DNA of 64,000 bases from Yamadazyma tenuis (Eukaryota; Ascomycota; Pichiomycetes; Serinales; Debaryomycetaceae): positions 620,001 through 684,000 of the forward strand of contig NC_089461.1 of NCBI RefSeq assembly GCF_029203305.1, written 5' to 3'. Positions 41,894 to 50,555 of this stretch are shown here, one piece after another. Numbering within the stretch: the first letter of the stretch is position 1; the number at the start of each line of letters is the position of its first letter. A program made the translations under genes and the position numbers. The notes beneath the pieces were generated by a model, which worked only from the letters and a program-made list of their open reading frames with translations, was not told the DNA's origin and ran no database searches.

Positions 41894-43215
41894 TCAGAGC
41901 TCCTTTTTGTCAACAGCCACAAGTTGCTGCTGGTTGAACCAGAGGAAGAAGATCCCTATGTCCTTTGCCACCAGAGAATTTTTTAGCAAACATTTGTGCC
42001 AATACTTCCATCCAATAATAACTGCAACTATACCAGTAGGAACAGCTATGAATATTGGAAAACCGAATATCAACCAGAGAGTTTTAATGAAGGGCGATTC
42101 AATTTGTGCGGCTCTACCCAGGAACTTTTTGATTTCTCTCAATGTATTGATACCTTGGTATAGACTTATCAACCCCAAAATGATTCCGATTGCCAGCGGA
42201 ATCAAGAAACTGCCCTCACCACGCTCCACAAATATCATCAGCGCCCATCCAACAACCATCATAAGCAAATATAAACCACAGACGACCTTGGCCATTCTCC
42301 TCTTGAACACTGAGGCTCTCTGTGCCATTTTGTCTGCTGGTGAGAGTATACCACTCCAAAGCCCATACAGAACAATAAAGTTAAACAATCTTTCACCATC
42401 ACAGTAATAAGCTTCACGATTATGACAGTCAAAATAAGGAGCTCACGCACAATTCCCTCCTCACTCATTTTATAACGTGCAAAATACAACATATTCACCA
42501 CAACATTTGGTATGATGATGTAGAAAAGTACATATTTGGAAACAACGGTGCAGTATTCCGAATTCCGTCGGTCCTCCTTCTGCTTGAACAACCTGTACAA
42601 CAAAGCCACGATACTCAAACTCAACAAAATCTCATAGATACTTACTGGGTACTCAAATTGAAGGCGTTCGACTGTCACCTTGAATTTGGGCCACCCAGAA
42701 TCATCAGGTGGATCTACACACACCCAGTAAGCTCCAGATTCTCGCACCTTGAAACGAACGGTTGAATGCTCACTTTTAGGGGCCGGCACCAAATACGAGC
42801 TGACATAACTACTCTTGTCCATATTTCCTGTGACATCGAATTTACCGTCACGGGCAACACTTCCGAGTGGTGATTCCACAAACTTCTTGGGAGAAGGGAT
42901 ATTTGTAAAATCCAATAGGTCTGGGTACCTGGCAATCAACGTAGGAATTTTGATAACATTATCAATGTTCCAGTTTTGGAAACCCACTTCAATATATTTG
43001 GTTGCCGTAGAGTCGGTTTCGACCACAAAACAACATGCTCTTTGATCGACCGAGATGATGATGCCATCCAGGTTGTCGAACAAGCTGGCCGGGACAAGGA
43101 ATCCATTGTTATTGCCAACGAACAACATGGACAGGAGGATGAATTTATCGCCTTTCATACTATTGGCAACGGCCGTGCACAACAAGGCCAAGAATATAAT
43201 CACAGACCTTTTCAT
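41894..43215 (-). CDS. Secretory-pathway multi-TM protein (GOST/Ptm1-like), interrupted by a -1 frameshift
   Basis: Two overlapping frames together look like one gene. The first, from the ATG at 43215, has a signal peptide (MKRSVIIFLALLCTAVANS), a roughly 180-residue lumenal domain with ESGAYWVCVDPP, and three TM helices ending LITVMVKD. Past there it turns non-hydrophobic (HQQTKWHREPQ) and stops at 42259. The -1 frame takes over near 42385-42395 with LFNFIVLYGLWSGILSP and four more hydrophobic helices to 41894. No intron signals fit. One missing base, for example in the AAA run there, would join them into about 440 residues with seven helices, as in Ptm1/GOST proteins (weak resemblance). A sequencing error, recent pseudogene or programmed shift are alternatives. 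Confidence 0.6.
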
Positions 43216-43368
43216 GATATAAGCGACTTGACGTTCGCAACCAAAGTGATGGTACTGGGTTGGTACGCACACGCCGAATAGATACCAACGGATGAACCCC
43301 CAAATGTCTACACATACACACCATATAATTACAAGTGTTGATTATGTACATAAATACTATATAACGCA

Positions 43369-44910
43369 TTACACCTCCTGCTTTGTGTTCTCATTAGCCT
43401 TGGCAGCAGCAGCAGCAGCCTCCTTCTGCTTGGCGGCAATCGCTCTCTTCTTCATGGTCTTGCCAAAAATAGGAATCACCACCGAAAAAGACCCCATGCC
43501 AATCACTATCCACGCAAAAATAATCCCCACGTTCCTGCCCATCTGACCCTTGTAGGTGTTGAAAAATACCACCTTGGTCAACTCGTAACTGTTGTGGATG
43601 GGCATGGCGTACCCAAATCTATAAAACTCCGGGCACAACGCAATAGGTGAGAACGTGGATGAGATGTTGATCAACACCCAGAACAACAACCAGAACCCGG
43701 CCACTGGCGGGAACACCATCAACAATATCATGAACGCCACCTCGTTCATGAAGCCCACTGCCATCATCGTAATGAACGAAAACATCCAATACACCAAGAA
43801 CCCAGCCTTACCAAACGCAACCGTAAAATCCACCTGAAACGCCAAACTCACCAACGAGTAGCCCAAGCTCAAAATGAAATACGACACCAGCGACGACAAA
43901 AGTCGGTAAAAGAGATAGTGGTGGTTTTTCATACCGATGGTGGCCATTTCCTGGTGGATTCCACTAAACATATTCACCTGGAAGAACGTCAAAATAATAA
44001 GGTAGATCAACCCCACCTGCGATGGAGCCACCAACGTGGGGTTGGTGAAGGGAATATGGTCCAAGTACTCAAACCGGAACGGAGTGGACAACCGGCTCAC
44101 TTGTTCCATAGTGAACAGCTCCGACGAGTTGAAAAGACCCGCCAACCGGTTCTGCCGCAGCAACCACTGTTTCTCCACGTACTCTATTTGGGGCGTCACG
44201 TACGATTGCATGTTGACAAAGTCTCTGCCGGTTTCGTAGATGGACTGGATTGCAGTACTTATGTTGAACGACGGGTTGGAACCTTCAATAAACTTGAGGT
44301 AGTCGGCAGTAGCATCTTTGGTGACGTATATGGACGACCAGTATAATTGGTGGTGGATCTGGCGAAAGATTTCCTCTTGCACCGTGTTGTTGTGTTTTGC
44401 AGCCTCAGCTCTGAACTCGGTGATGTTTTGGATGCGCCAGTCGCCGCGCGCCATCACCGCTGGCGTGTGGAGAATACTGGTGATGGTATTACCAATGACC
44501 GGTTCCACACCACCCACGGCCTCATCTTCGATCACCACCAACATGCGTAAGTTACGTAACCGACCTTCACGGCCGTACGACGCTCCCCAATAAATAGAAA
44601 ATACTCCCAAGATGCACACAAGCATCACCGCGTAAAGGGTACCAAACTGCTTTATCAAATTGAAGCGGTGCGACTTGAGCCGCGGGTTGAAGAAAGACAC
44701 TTGCGACTGTACGCGCTGGAGCAAAGTGGGAGTGCGCTTCAACTCCGGGGTGGTTGGAGCTTCGGTTACTTGCGGCACGTATTGGGCCACCGAAGATGCC
44801 AGGGAGTTGGAATTGGATTCGGTGGTAGGTTCCTTCATGATGCCGTCATTGACATTATAGCCACTGAGCTCTATAGGATCAATAGAGTCAGCGTCGTGAA
44901 TTTGACTCAT
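43369..44910 (-). CDS. SNG1-like (nitrosoguanidine-resistance family) membrane protein
   Basis: The 513-residue protein has a hydrophilic Ser/Thr-rich N-terminus and a TM helix near residues 90-110 (LYAVMLVCILGVFSIYWG). A roughly 190-residue extracytosolic loop with several NxT/NxS sequons follows, then about five C-terminal TM helices and an Ala/Lys tail (AAAAAAKANENTKQEV). This fits the DUF3533/Sng1 family, whose S. cerevisiae member confers resistance to nitrosoguanidine and affects plasma-membrane lipid asymmetry. The ATG at 44910 is chosen; the longer frame to 45057 has no family support. Confidence 0.82.
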   Translation of the reverse strand: MSQIHDADSIDPIELSGYNVNDGIMKEPTTESNSNSLASSVAQYVPQVTEAPTTPELKRTPTLLQRVQSQVSFFNPRLKSHRFNLIKQFGTLYAVMLVCILGVFSIYWGASYGREGRLRNLRMLVVIEDEAVGGVEPVIGNTITSILHTPAVMARGDWRIQNITEFRAEAAKHNNTVQEEIFRQIHHQLYWSSIYVTKDATADYLKFIEGSNPSFNISTAIQSIYETGRDFVNMQSYVTPQIEYVEKQWLLRQNRLAGLFNSSELFTMEQVSRLSTPFRFEYLDHIPFTNPTLVAPSQVGLIYLIILTFFQVNMFSGIHQEMATIGMKNHHYLFYRLLSSLVSYFILSLGYSLVSLAFQVDFTVAFGKAGFLVYWMFSFITMMAVGFMNEVAFMILLMVFPPVAGFWLLFWVLINISSTFSPIALCPEFYRFGYAMPIHNSYELTKVVFFNTYKGQMGRNVGIIFAWIVIGMGSFSVVIPIFGKTMKKRAIAAKQKEAAAAAAKANENTKQEV

Positions 44911-45585
44911 TGTTGTACGGATAAAAATGTAGATGGCAGCAAATATCTGGCTATTTATGCGAGCGGAGTCCACAGCAGTGCTGACAGCCGCGTCACCGGA
45001 CAAGCCTAAAAACGGCAGTAACCCCGAAGACTGACGGTGGCGGCGGCACCTCGGCACGGGTAGTGCACGCTCAAGTGCAAACTTTAAGCTTCACAGGTTG
45101 CCCGATGGGTCACGGCCGCCACGGGCTCCCATCCATTTGTAAGCATTTGCTAACTATCGGCGGTACTACCGGATTGGTTCATGATCATGGAGACTTGTTT
45201 ACCTAAGGTTTTTGGGGGAAATTATACTATTAGTAATCTCGGATCAAGTATCCGTGTTGATTCTATGACAGCGATAGAGGCAGCAGGCGTGGACGGCTGA
45301 TAGCTAATACTTGAAAGAATTTCCACCCCAGCCAAAACAGAAATTATGGTGTGCATGTGCATTACTCGTACCCGGTGCTGTTTGGAGGTGACGGGGTTAA
45401 CCCCGGTCGTACGATGATTCTCGATGCTAAACCCGAGCTCCCCAAGGTTTTGAGATTAACCCCGATCGCAGTTAACCCCATAGGCAAAATCCCGAATAGG
45501 CAACCAGCACCCGATAGTCTGGTAGGGCCACGTATAAGTTTTGGTTGCCGTATCGCGGGTGCATCAGTCGCACTCACTAATCATC
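44911..45585. promoter_or_regulatory. Divergent promoter of the SNG1-like gene and YPI1
   Basis: A 675-bp region without a convincing gene. It contains CGG-N5-CCG (CGGTACTACCG) at 45161-45171, 251 bp from the SNG1-like ATG. It also has a 14-bp perfect palindrome CGGGGTTAACCCCG at 45392-45405, with TTAACCCC at 45397, 45456 and 45472. The palindrome and repeats sit 107-194 bp upstream of YPI1. ORFs overlapping this area are GC-biased shadows. Confidence 0.45.
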
Positions 45586-45939
45586 ATGTCTGCTCCACCA
45601 AATCAAGGGTCTACCGCCCAAACTGGTTCTCGTACCCAAATAGAAACACATCCACAGTCACAGCAGGAGCAAGCTCCGGTGCCGATTCTCCATTTGCGCA
45701 AGCACACCAAAAAGCCCAAGGTTCTGTGGGCTGATGATACGGTGGATAATGAGCACATGAACAAGAAAAAGACAAAGATCTGTTGCATCTTCCACCCGGC
45801 AGACCCTAACCATAGTTGTGAAAGCAGCAGTGAGAGTGAGAGTGATGCGAGTGACGACGATGGGGTGGCGGGAGGCGGTGCTGCCGGTGGGCCTAATGCG
45901 TATGAAGTTCAGCCCAAGTACCCGCGAGCGAGTGAGTAG
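45586..45939 (+). CDS. YPI1: PP1 (Glc7) inhibitor/regulator Ypi1
   Basis: The 117-residue protein holds the inhibitor-3 core. [20 protein letters not shown] contains a PP1-docking RVxW/RVxF-type KVLW, followed by [10 protein letters not shown], then an acidic Ser/Glu/Asp stretch and [10 protein letters not shown] near the end, as in S. cerevisiae Ypi1. It binds Glc7 with Sds22 and controls nuclear PP1 activity. Disorder outside the core is expected. The ATG at 45586 starts MSAPPNQG; the longer frame upstream is unsupported. Confidence 0.93.
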   Translation: MSAPPNQGSTAQTGSRTQIETHPQSQQEQAPVPILHLRKHTKKPKVLWADDTVDNEHMNKKKTKICCIFHPADPNHSCESSSESESDASDDDGVAGGGAAGGPNAYEVQPKYPRASE

Positions 45940-46402
45940 TGGCTATTAACATGTGGTTGTCTTGTCATTCAGGATACATTGCAATTATTCAGCAGGGGTG
46001 ACAGTGCACCGATGTCCAGGTCAGTCCTTCATAGAGTATATAGCTACGATTAATGCAGTTTCTATTAACGAATGCTAGGCCATTGTCTTCATTGAGCAGA
46101 ATGTACGTATTGTAATTTATTAGTCTGCGGTTCGTAGGTGCTGTACACGAGTTGTTCGTTGTTAATGTGGAGCGCTGCTCGCATCATTGTGATGTGTTTG
46201 TGCGTGAGAGTCATGATAGTCCGTCCAGGAAGTTGTGAGTCCATCAAGTCGTGAGTCCATCGAGTCGTGAGTCCATCAAGTCGTGAGTTCATTGGAGACC
46301 ATGAGAGCCGTAAGTATCAGGTGACTCTTACCCTGGTAGAAACTTGAAGTGTGAGAGCGTGTAATGACAGCTTCAGCACTTACGACATAAGTCGTCCACC
46401 AC
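45940..46402. other. Intergenic region between YPI1 and the WSC-sensor 3' end
   Basis: A 463-bp gap between the YPI1 stop and the WSC-gene stop (convergent). It holds a 16-bp tandem repeat at 46235-46294 and otherwise AT-rich sequence. A 67-codon minus-strand frame across it only reads through the repeat and has no protein features. Confidence 0.5.
46235..46294. repeat. 16-bp tandem repeat (3.75 copies)
   Basis: The unit GTGAGTCCATCAAGTC occurs at 46235, 46251 (one mismatch, G for A) and 46267, with a diverged partial copy at 46283-46294. It lies between two convergent genes. It may be a length-variable minisatellite. Confidence 0.9.
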
Positions 46403-47695
46403 CTATTCCGGATTACTCACCTTCAACTTCCTCGTATAATCAACATCATCTCCCAACGTCTGTGTCGACAAGTTGTTATTTCTAAACAACGGCTCAAGCC
46501 GTGGATCGTACACGTGCGACTCAAACTCGGTGATTGGGAACATCTGGATCTCATTGAACTCCACCTGCTGATCTCGTGGAGAGGTCAACTTCTTCTTCGA
46601 AAGGTTCCGTGAAAGGCCTCCCACAGTGTCCTTGCCAAGCATGGTGAAGATGGATTTACTGGAACTATTTCGCTTCAACAGCTGCGCCGCCAGCTCCATC
46701 GCCGGAGTTTTGGCCAAGGACTCGTCCGAGGAAAATTGGTTTTCCTCGTCCGTGAAGTCGTGCTCGTCGTCGTCGGCAGCGCCGCCCCGTGCGCAACAGC
46801 AGCAGTACAACAAGGCGGCGGCCACCGCCAATACCACCACCCCCACCGCCGCGAATGTCCCCGCCACCTTTCCCTTCGAGTCGAAAAAGGAAGACTTATT
46901 AGAACCACTGCTAGCACCACCACTAGCATTGGCGCTGGCACTAGCATCGGCGCTAGCACTCGAAGCCGTCGATAACGTTGCAGACGGCTCGTAAGACCTC
47001 GTGACAAATTCCGTCTTCACCACCACCGACTGGTTCCCGCTCACGGTAGTTACAGAGTAGATCGTTGTGGGTTCCATGTGCCCCGATGAGCTGTCACCGG
47101 TCTCCAGCGACATCACCGCCCCCGTCGTGGACCTGTCCCACGAGCTGCTACTCTCACTGTCTGGTGCACTAGAGCCGGTGCCCGCACTGGAAATCTCACT
47201 CGAGGAGACGGAGGATGTGGTACTGGAACTTTTTGACGTAGAACGACTAGTACGAGACGAGCTGGTGCTGGTGCTGGTGCTGCTCGTACTCATGCTGGTG
47301 CTGGTGCTCAGGCTCAGGCTCGCACTTGCACTTACGCTGAACAGCCGGCTGGGGCTTTGCACATCCAAATACCCATAATATCCACTTTGTGCACACATCT
47401 CATCGGCATAACTAGGGCATTCCTCATCACAATTGGACATGCTGGTGCTGGAATCTGGAAGCCCATTTGCACACCAACAGCTGGTGAGTTGCACTATCGC
47501 ATAGTTGTAGCCACCATCGGTACAAGTTGTTCGGCACAAACCAATTGACATCCATTCGTTTGTGTAGGGGTTGGAAGAAGCTCCGGAATTCTGGGACGAA
47601 CACATACCAAGCGTAAGGCCGGTGGTGACAGGTACAAGAAGAAGTACCATCATCGCCGCCGCCTGCCATGCCTTTGGTGTCGTCTTGGTCATCAT
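46403..47695 (-). CDS. WSC-domain cell-wall stress sensor
   Basis: The 430-residue type I membrane protein has a signal peptide (about residues 1-26). A Cys-rich WSC domain (LGMCSSQNS ... CRTTCTDGGYNYAIVQ ... SCWCANGLPD ... CDEECPSY) is followed by a long Ser/Thr-rich mannosylated-type stalk to about residue 275. A single TM helix follows (VAGTFAAVGVVVLAVAAALLY with a CCCC stop), then a cytoplasmic tail ending DDVDYTRKLKVSNPE. The tail's (D)DYxRxLxVxNP(D/E) end is typical of Wsc1-type sensors, which signal to Rom2 and Rho1. It is one of several paralogues in yeasts, so I give no symbol. Confidence 0.9.
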   Translation of the reverse strand: MMTKTTPKAWQAAAMMVLLLVPVTTGLTLGMCSSQNSGASSNPYTNEWMSIGLCRTTCTDGGYNYAIVQLTSCWCANGLPDSSTSMSNCDEECPSYADEMCAQSGYYGYLDVQSPSRLFSVSASASLSLSTSTSMSTSSTSTSTSSSRTSRSTSKSSSTTSSVSSSEISSAGTGSSAPDSESSSSWDRSTTGAVMSLETGDSSSGHMEPTTIYSVTTVSGNQSVVVKTEFVTRSYEPSATLSTASSASADASASANASGGASSGSNKSSFFDSKGKVAGTFAAVGVVVLAVAAALLYCCCCARGGAADDDEHDFTDEENQFSSDESLAKTPAMELAAQLLKRNSSSKSIFTMLGKDTVGGLSRNLSKKKLTSPRDQQVEFNEIQMFPITEFESHVYDPRLEPLFRNNNLSTQTLGDDVDYTRKLKVSNPE

Positions 47696-48397
47696 GGGTA
47701 CAAGAACAGCACTATGTGGAAAAAATTAATCAGAAGCCGTCTTGCTAATTTCAGTAGTAGACAATGCGGTGCGTTTGAAACAGCTGTGCTTTGTCAGGAC
47801 TGATTTAAGCTTGGCCCACACACTTCCGCATTGGGCGGGAAATGAAAATTAGGATAAGGGTTGGCCCGGAGAGACTGTGTGCAGGCGAGATGCCACAAAC
47901 TCTGCAGGCACCCAACTATCACGAACATGGAAGTGGAAGGGTTACCAAGGGCTACCAGGGGTATTAGAACTACTTAATATGAATTATCCGCTGCCTGGAT
48001 TTCAAGATTTTAGCTCCCACCCACGGTTTCTCTTCGTTCCTCCGTCAGGTGTTTATCTCGTATGCCCGACGCTCGTAACGCCTGCGATACTTTAGCTTGC
48101 CATTTTGATCATGAATTAGCTCAAGTCTACATTAGAGCAAACCTTACTGATATGCTGTTGGTATTATGTGTTATGTATATGACCGGTTTGTACCACCAGA
48201 GATAGTCCTGATTTGGAAGTCTCTTGGGGGGAACTGGAAGGGGTGGGTGTGAAAGAATGTGAAAAGGGGAAGGGTATAGGAGGTTGAAAGTCAAGGTCGG
48301 TAATTATTGCCTAGTATGTGTGGGTCTGGACCCAGACCCAGCGCTTGGGCCCAGCCGGCTGGCGCGGCAGGCCGGTCGGCTCGTGGGGGGCCCCGCA
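47696..48397. other. Upstream region of the WSC sensor
   Basis: A 702-bp gap. The part near 47700-48250 is ordinary AT-rich promoter sequence with no RNA gene or clear factor site. The far end (48318-48397) is GC-rich and full of inverted repeats, abutting the stop of the PPR-like gene. Confidence 0.4.
48321..48360. repeat. GC-rich nested inverted repeats after the PPR gene
   Basis: TGGGTCTGG-AC-CCAGACCCA (48321-48340, 9-bp arms, 2-nt loop) is followed by the palindromes TGGGCCCA (48346-48353) and AGCCGGCT (48353-48360). GC-rich sequence continues to about 48420 into the end of the gene. In RNA these would form strong hairpins. Confidence 0.85.
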
Positions 48398-50128
48398 CTA
48401 GGCGCGCGGCTGGCGGGCCACCACCTCCCGCTCTCTTAACCGCTCCCCAAGGCTGGTCGCAGCCACAAGCTTACTGCGATTAATGGCCTTGATTACTCCC
48501 ATGTGCCTCCTCCGTAGATACTTCTCAGGCACCACAAATGTGTTTGTGCCATCCAACTGCACCGGTATTTCCCAGTCCTTCGGTTCAATGCGCCGCTTAA
48601 AGTACTGCAATTTGGCCATCACCGCATCGAAACTCAGAATGTGCAGCTTCATGCTGCTGATAACATCACCGGTTTTTTCATACAGACTAAGCTGCTGGAA
48701 GTCATAGACGAGCTTGTTAGTAGCTTTGTGCATACCATCGATATCGAATTCTATTCGACTCAACAGATCCACCACATACCGTATCACCGCCGGACTATCT
48801 CCTTTGTACACCCAGAGAATAGCATTGATCTTGTCTGGCTCAGACAAGTTTTGATTCTGCCGAAGTCCGCGGATCACGTGTTCATTGGTATGGGAATCGT
48901 GGCACCGGCCTGCAGCACCACTGGCAATTTCCCCGGCGCTCGTGGCACACTTTGCAGCCATATAGTTGACCTTATTGAATATCTTCAGATCTTCCTGCCA
49001 CACCTGTTCAGGCATCCGAAGCTCTCTCTCCACAAACTGTACCAACTCTGTAACTCCCAGGCACCCTACCATGTAGTCATCCATTACACTGTACACCATT
49101 TCCCGTGGAATTGGCACCTGTTCCATACTCACGCGGTTTAAAAACATCTCCTTGAGGTACACATTGGTAAGAACCTGGTACACTCGGGTCCATGTCACAA
49201 GGTTCGCCTGGAGCTTGTAGTGGCCACAAAGTCGGAGATACTTGTTGACCAACTTGAGGGGCTCAGATACAGATCGTATACGTCCGGTGACTCGAACCAT
49301 CTTGAGAAGGTTGTTTATGGTGTGAATGTCCGGTTCTATTCCATCTTTTTCCATGGCCACAAGCAACAGCCGAGCAAAGAGACTCTGGTTCTTGTTGTAC
49401 CCATACCACTTGATCATATGGTTGTAAGTGGTAACACTCCGCTTCAGTTTGAACTCATGGTTATCTAGTTTGTGGGTATACAAGAGTATATCATTGACAA
49501 CGCCATTGAGCTTGGAAGAACCCCTGTAGAGAACTTGGCTGTGTGTAAGAAAGTATATGTACTGCTCAAACTGATCGCTGGACATACTGGCGTCCACCTT
49601 GGGTACCTCACCAAAAAAGTATCGAGGAACCTCGAACTTGAATTTCAGTATTTCCCGTTCATACTCCTCCAAAATCTGGAGGGTCGCCGCATCTGTCTTG
49701 GGGCCAAGTACTTGGGGGGGAGTGAGTCGTTTCAACAACCCAAGGGTCTGTTCAAGTAATGCCTGGGAGTCTGTGAACTTCTGGTGCATCACCAAGTTAC
49801 TGGTGCTTCTTTTCAACTGCCACATGTTGACCGCTTTACGAGCGTCAAACGGTCGCTTGTCGCCAAGAAGCTTAAGCCCCGACATCTCTAACGGTGCAAG
49901 AAACTCCTTGAACTTGGCCTTCTCGAAATCCTGGAGAAATGGCTTTGCTTGGGTCAAGAGCTCGTTGGTGACCTTCAATCCAGCCATTTGATTCCGGGAC
50001 TTGGGCACCGTCGGCGTCCCACCACCGACCGTGCCTACATCGGTCCGACGTGACTGACGCTGTTTCAACTGCTCGAGGGTGCGGACCCGCCGTGCCACTC
50101 GTACTATGGCCGTTCGTATGTTATCCAT
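48398..50128 (-). CDS. PPR-like mitochondrial protein
   Basis: The 576-residue protein from the ATG at 50128 starts with an Arg-rich, acid-poor leader ([20 protein letters not shown]) suited to mitochondrial import. The body is helical. A pentatricopeptide-type unit near residues 240-285 reads [14 protein letters not shown] followed by [19 protein letters not shown], and similar helix pairs flank it. It probably acts in mitochondrial RNA metabolism or translation, as yeast PPR proteins do. I cannot name an S. cerevisiae counterpart; these proteins diverge fast. The open frame to 50149 begins with TTG. It is divergent from RPC10, 84 bp apart. Confidence 0.72.
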   Translation of the reverse strand: MDNIRTAIVRVARRVRTLEQLKQRQSRRTDVGTVGGGTPTVPKSRNQMAGLKVTNELLTQAKPFLQDFEKAKFKEFLAPLEMSGLKLLGDKRPFDARKAVNMWQLKRSTSNLVMHQKFTDSQALLEQTLGLLKRLTPPQVLGPKTDAATLQILEEYEREILKFKFEVPRYFFGEVPKVDASMSSDQFEQYIYFLTHSQVLYRGSSKLNGVVNDILLYTHKLDNHEFKLKRSVTTYNHMIKWYGYNKNQSLFARLLLVAMEKDGIEPDIHTINNLLKMVRVTGRIRSVSEPLKLVNKYLRLCGHYKLQANLVTWTRVYQVLTNVYLKEMFLNRVSMEQVPIPREMVYSVMDDYMVGCLGVTELVQFVERELRMPEQVWQEDLKIFNKVNYMAAKCATSAGEIASGAAGRCHDSHTNEHVIRGLRQNQNLSEPDKINAILWVYKGDSPAVIRYVVDLLSRIEFDIDGMHKATNKLVYDFQQLSLYEKTGDVISSMKLHILSFDAVMAKLQYFKRRIEPKDWEIPVQLDGTNTFVVPEKYLRRRHMGVIKAINRSKLVAATSLGERLREREVVARQPRA

Positions 50129-50170
50129 GGGTTTATCAAGTGTTTGCAACTTCGCGAACTTGAGCAGCCA

Positions 50171-50181
50171 GAAAATTTTTC
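50171..50181. promoter_or_regulatory. RRPE element (GAAAATTTTTC) upstream of RPC10
   Basis: A perfect RRPE-type GAAAATTTTTC lies 32 bp before the RPC10 ATG, in the divergent promoter with the PPR-like gene. RRPE marks ribosome-biogenesis and Pol I/III subunit genes in yeasts. Confidence 0.5.
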
Positions 50182-50212
50182 GCTTTGCACAACATTGTTC
50201 CTTGTTTCCAAC

Positions 50213-50434
50213 ATGTCATCACCACAGAGAGAAGGCTTCACCGCCCCCTCGTCCATATCACACGCTGCCCAAGGGTATGTTGCCTCCAAGTCCTTGGGGG
50301 TTAAGTACTACTGTGCCCAGTGTGGGTCCTCATTTTCCTTGAACAAGAGTGATGCCATCAGATGTAAAGACTGTGGGCACAGAGTTATTTATAAGGCCAG
50401 AACCAGAAAAATGGTACAATTTGAGGCGAGATGA
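50213..50434 (+). CDS. RPC10: Shared RNA polymerase subunit Rpb12/ABC10-alpha
   Basis: The 73-residue protein carries one zinc ribbon with Cys34, Cys37, Cys51 and Cys54 (CAQC...CKDC), then the invariant [20 protein letters not shown]-terminus. It is the small essential subunit common to RNA polymerases I, II and III. The ATG at 50213 gives a size close to the usual 70 residues. The frame is open further upstream but only through non-conserved sequence. Confidence 0.97.
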   Translation: MSSPQREGFTAPSSISHAAQGYVASKSLGVKYYCAQCGSSFSLNKSDAIRCKDCGHRVIYKARTRKMVQFEAR

Positions 50435-50555
50435 TTACTGGTGCTCCCTACAAGCACCTCCGGTGTAACTTTGCACCTTTCCATGTATAATAGTAATATA
50501 TATTAGTGTTACAAATATTAGGCAGATATATATTAGTCAACGTTTAACAATGAAT

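Noticed and set aside
44903..44909. TGACTCA Gcn4-like heptamer at the SNG1-like gene start
   Set aside because: It overlaps the start codon itself (ATGAGTCA encodes Met-Ser-Gln on the minus strand), so it is most likely coding coincidence.
45351..45734. 127-codon plus-strand frame overlapping YPI1
   Set aside because: YPI1 in the other frame has the conserved PP1-inhibitor motif; this frame has none.
47877..48095. 72-codon plus-strand frame in the WSC-sensor promoter
   Set aside because: Short, without family features, start context or codon bias.
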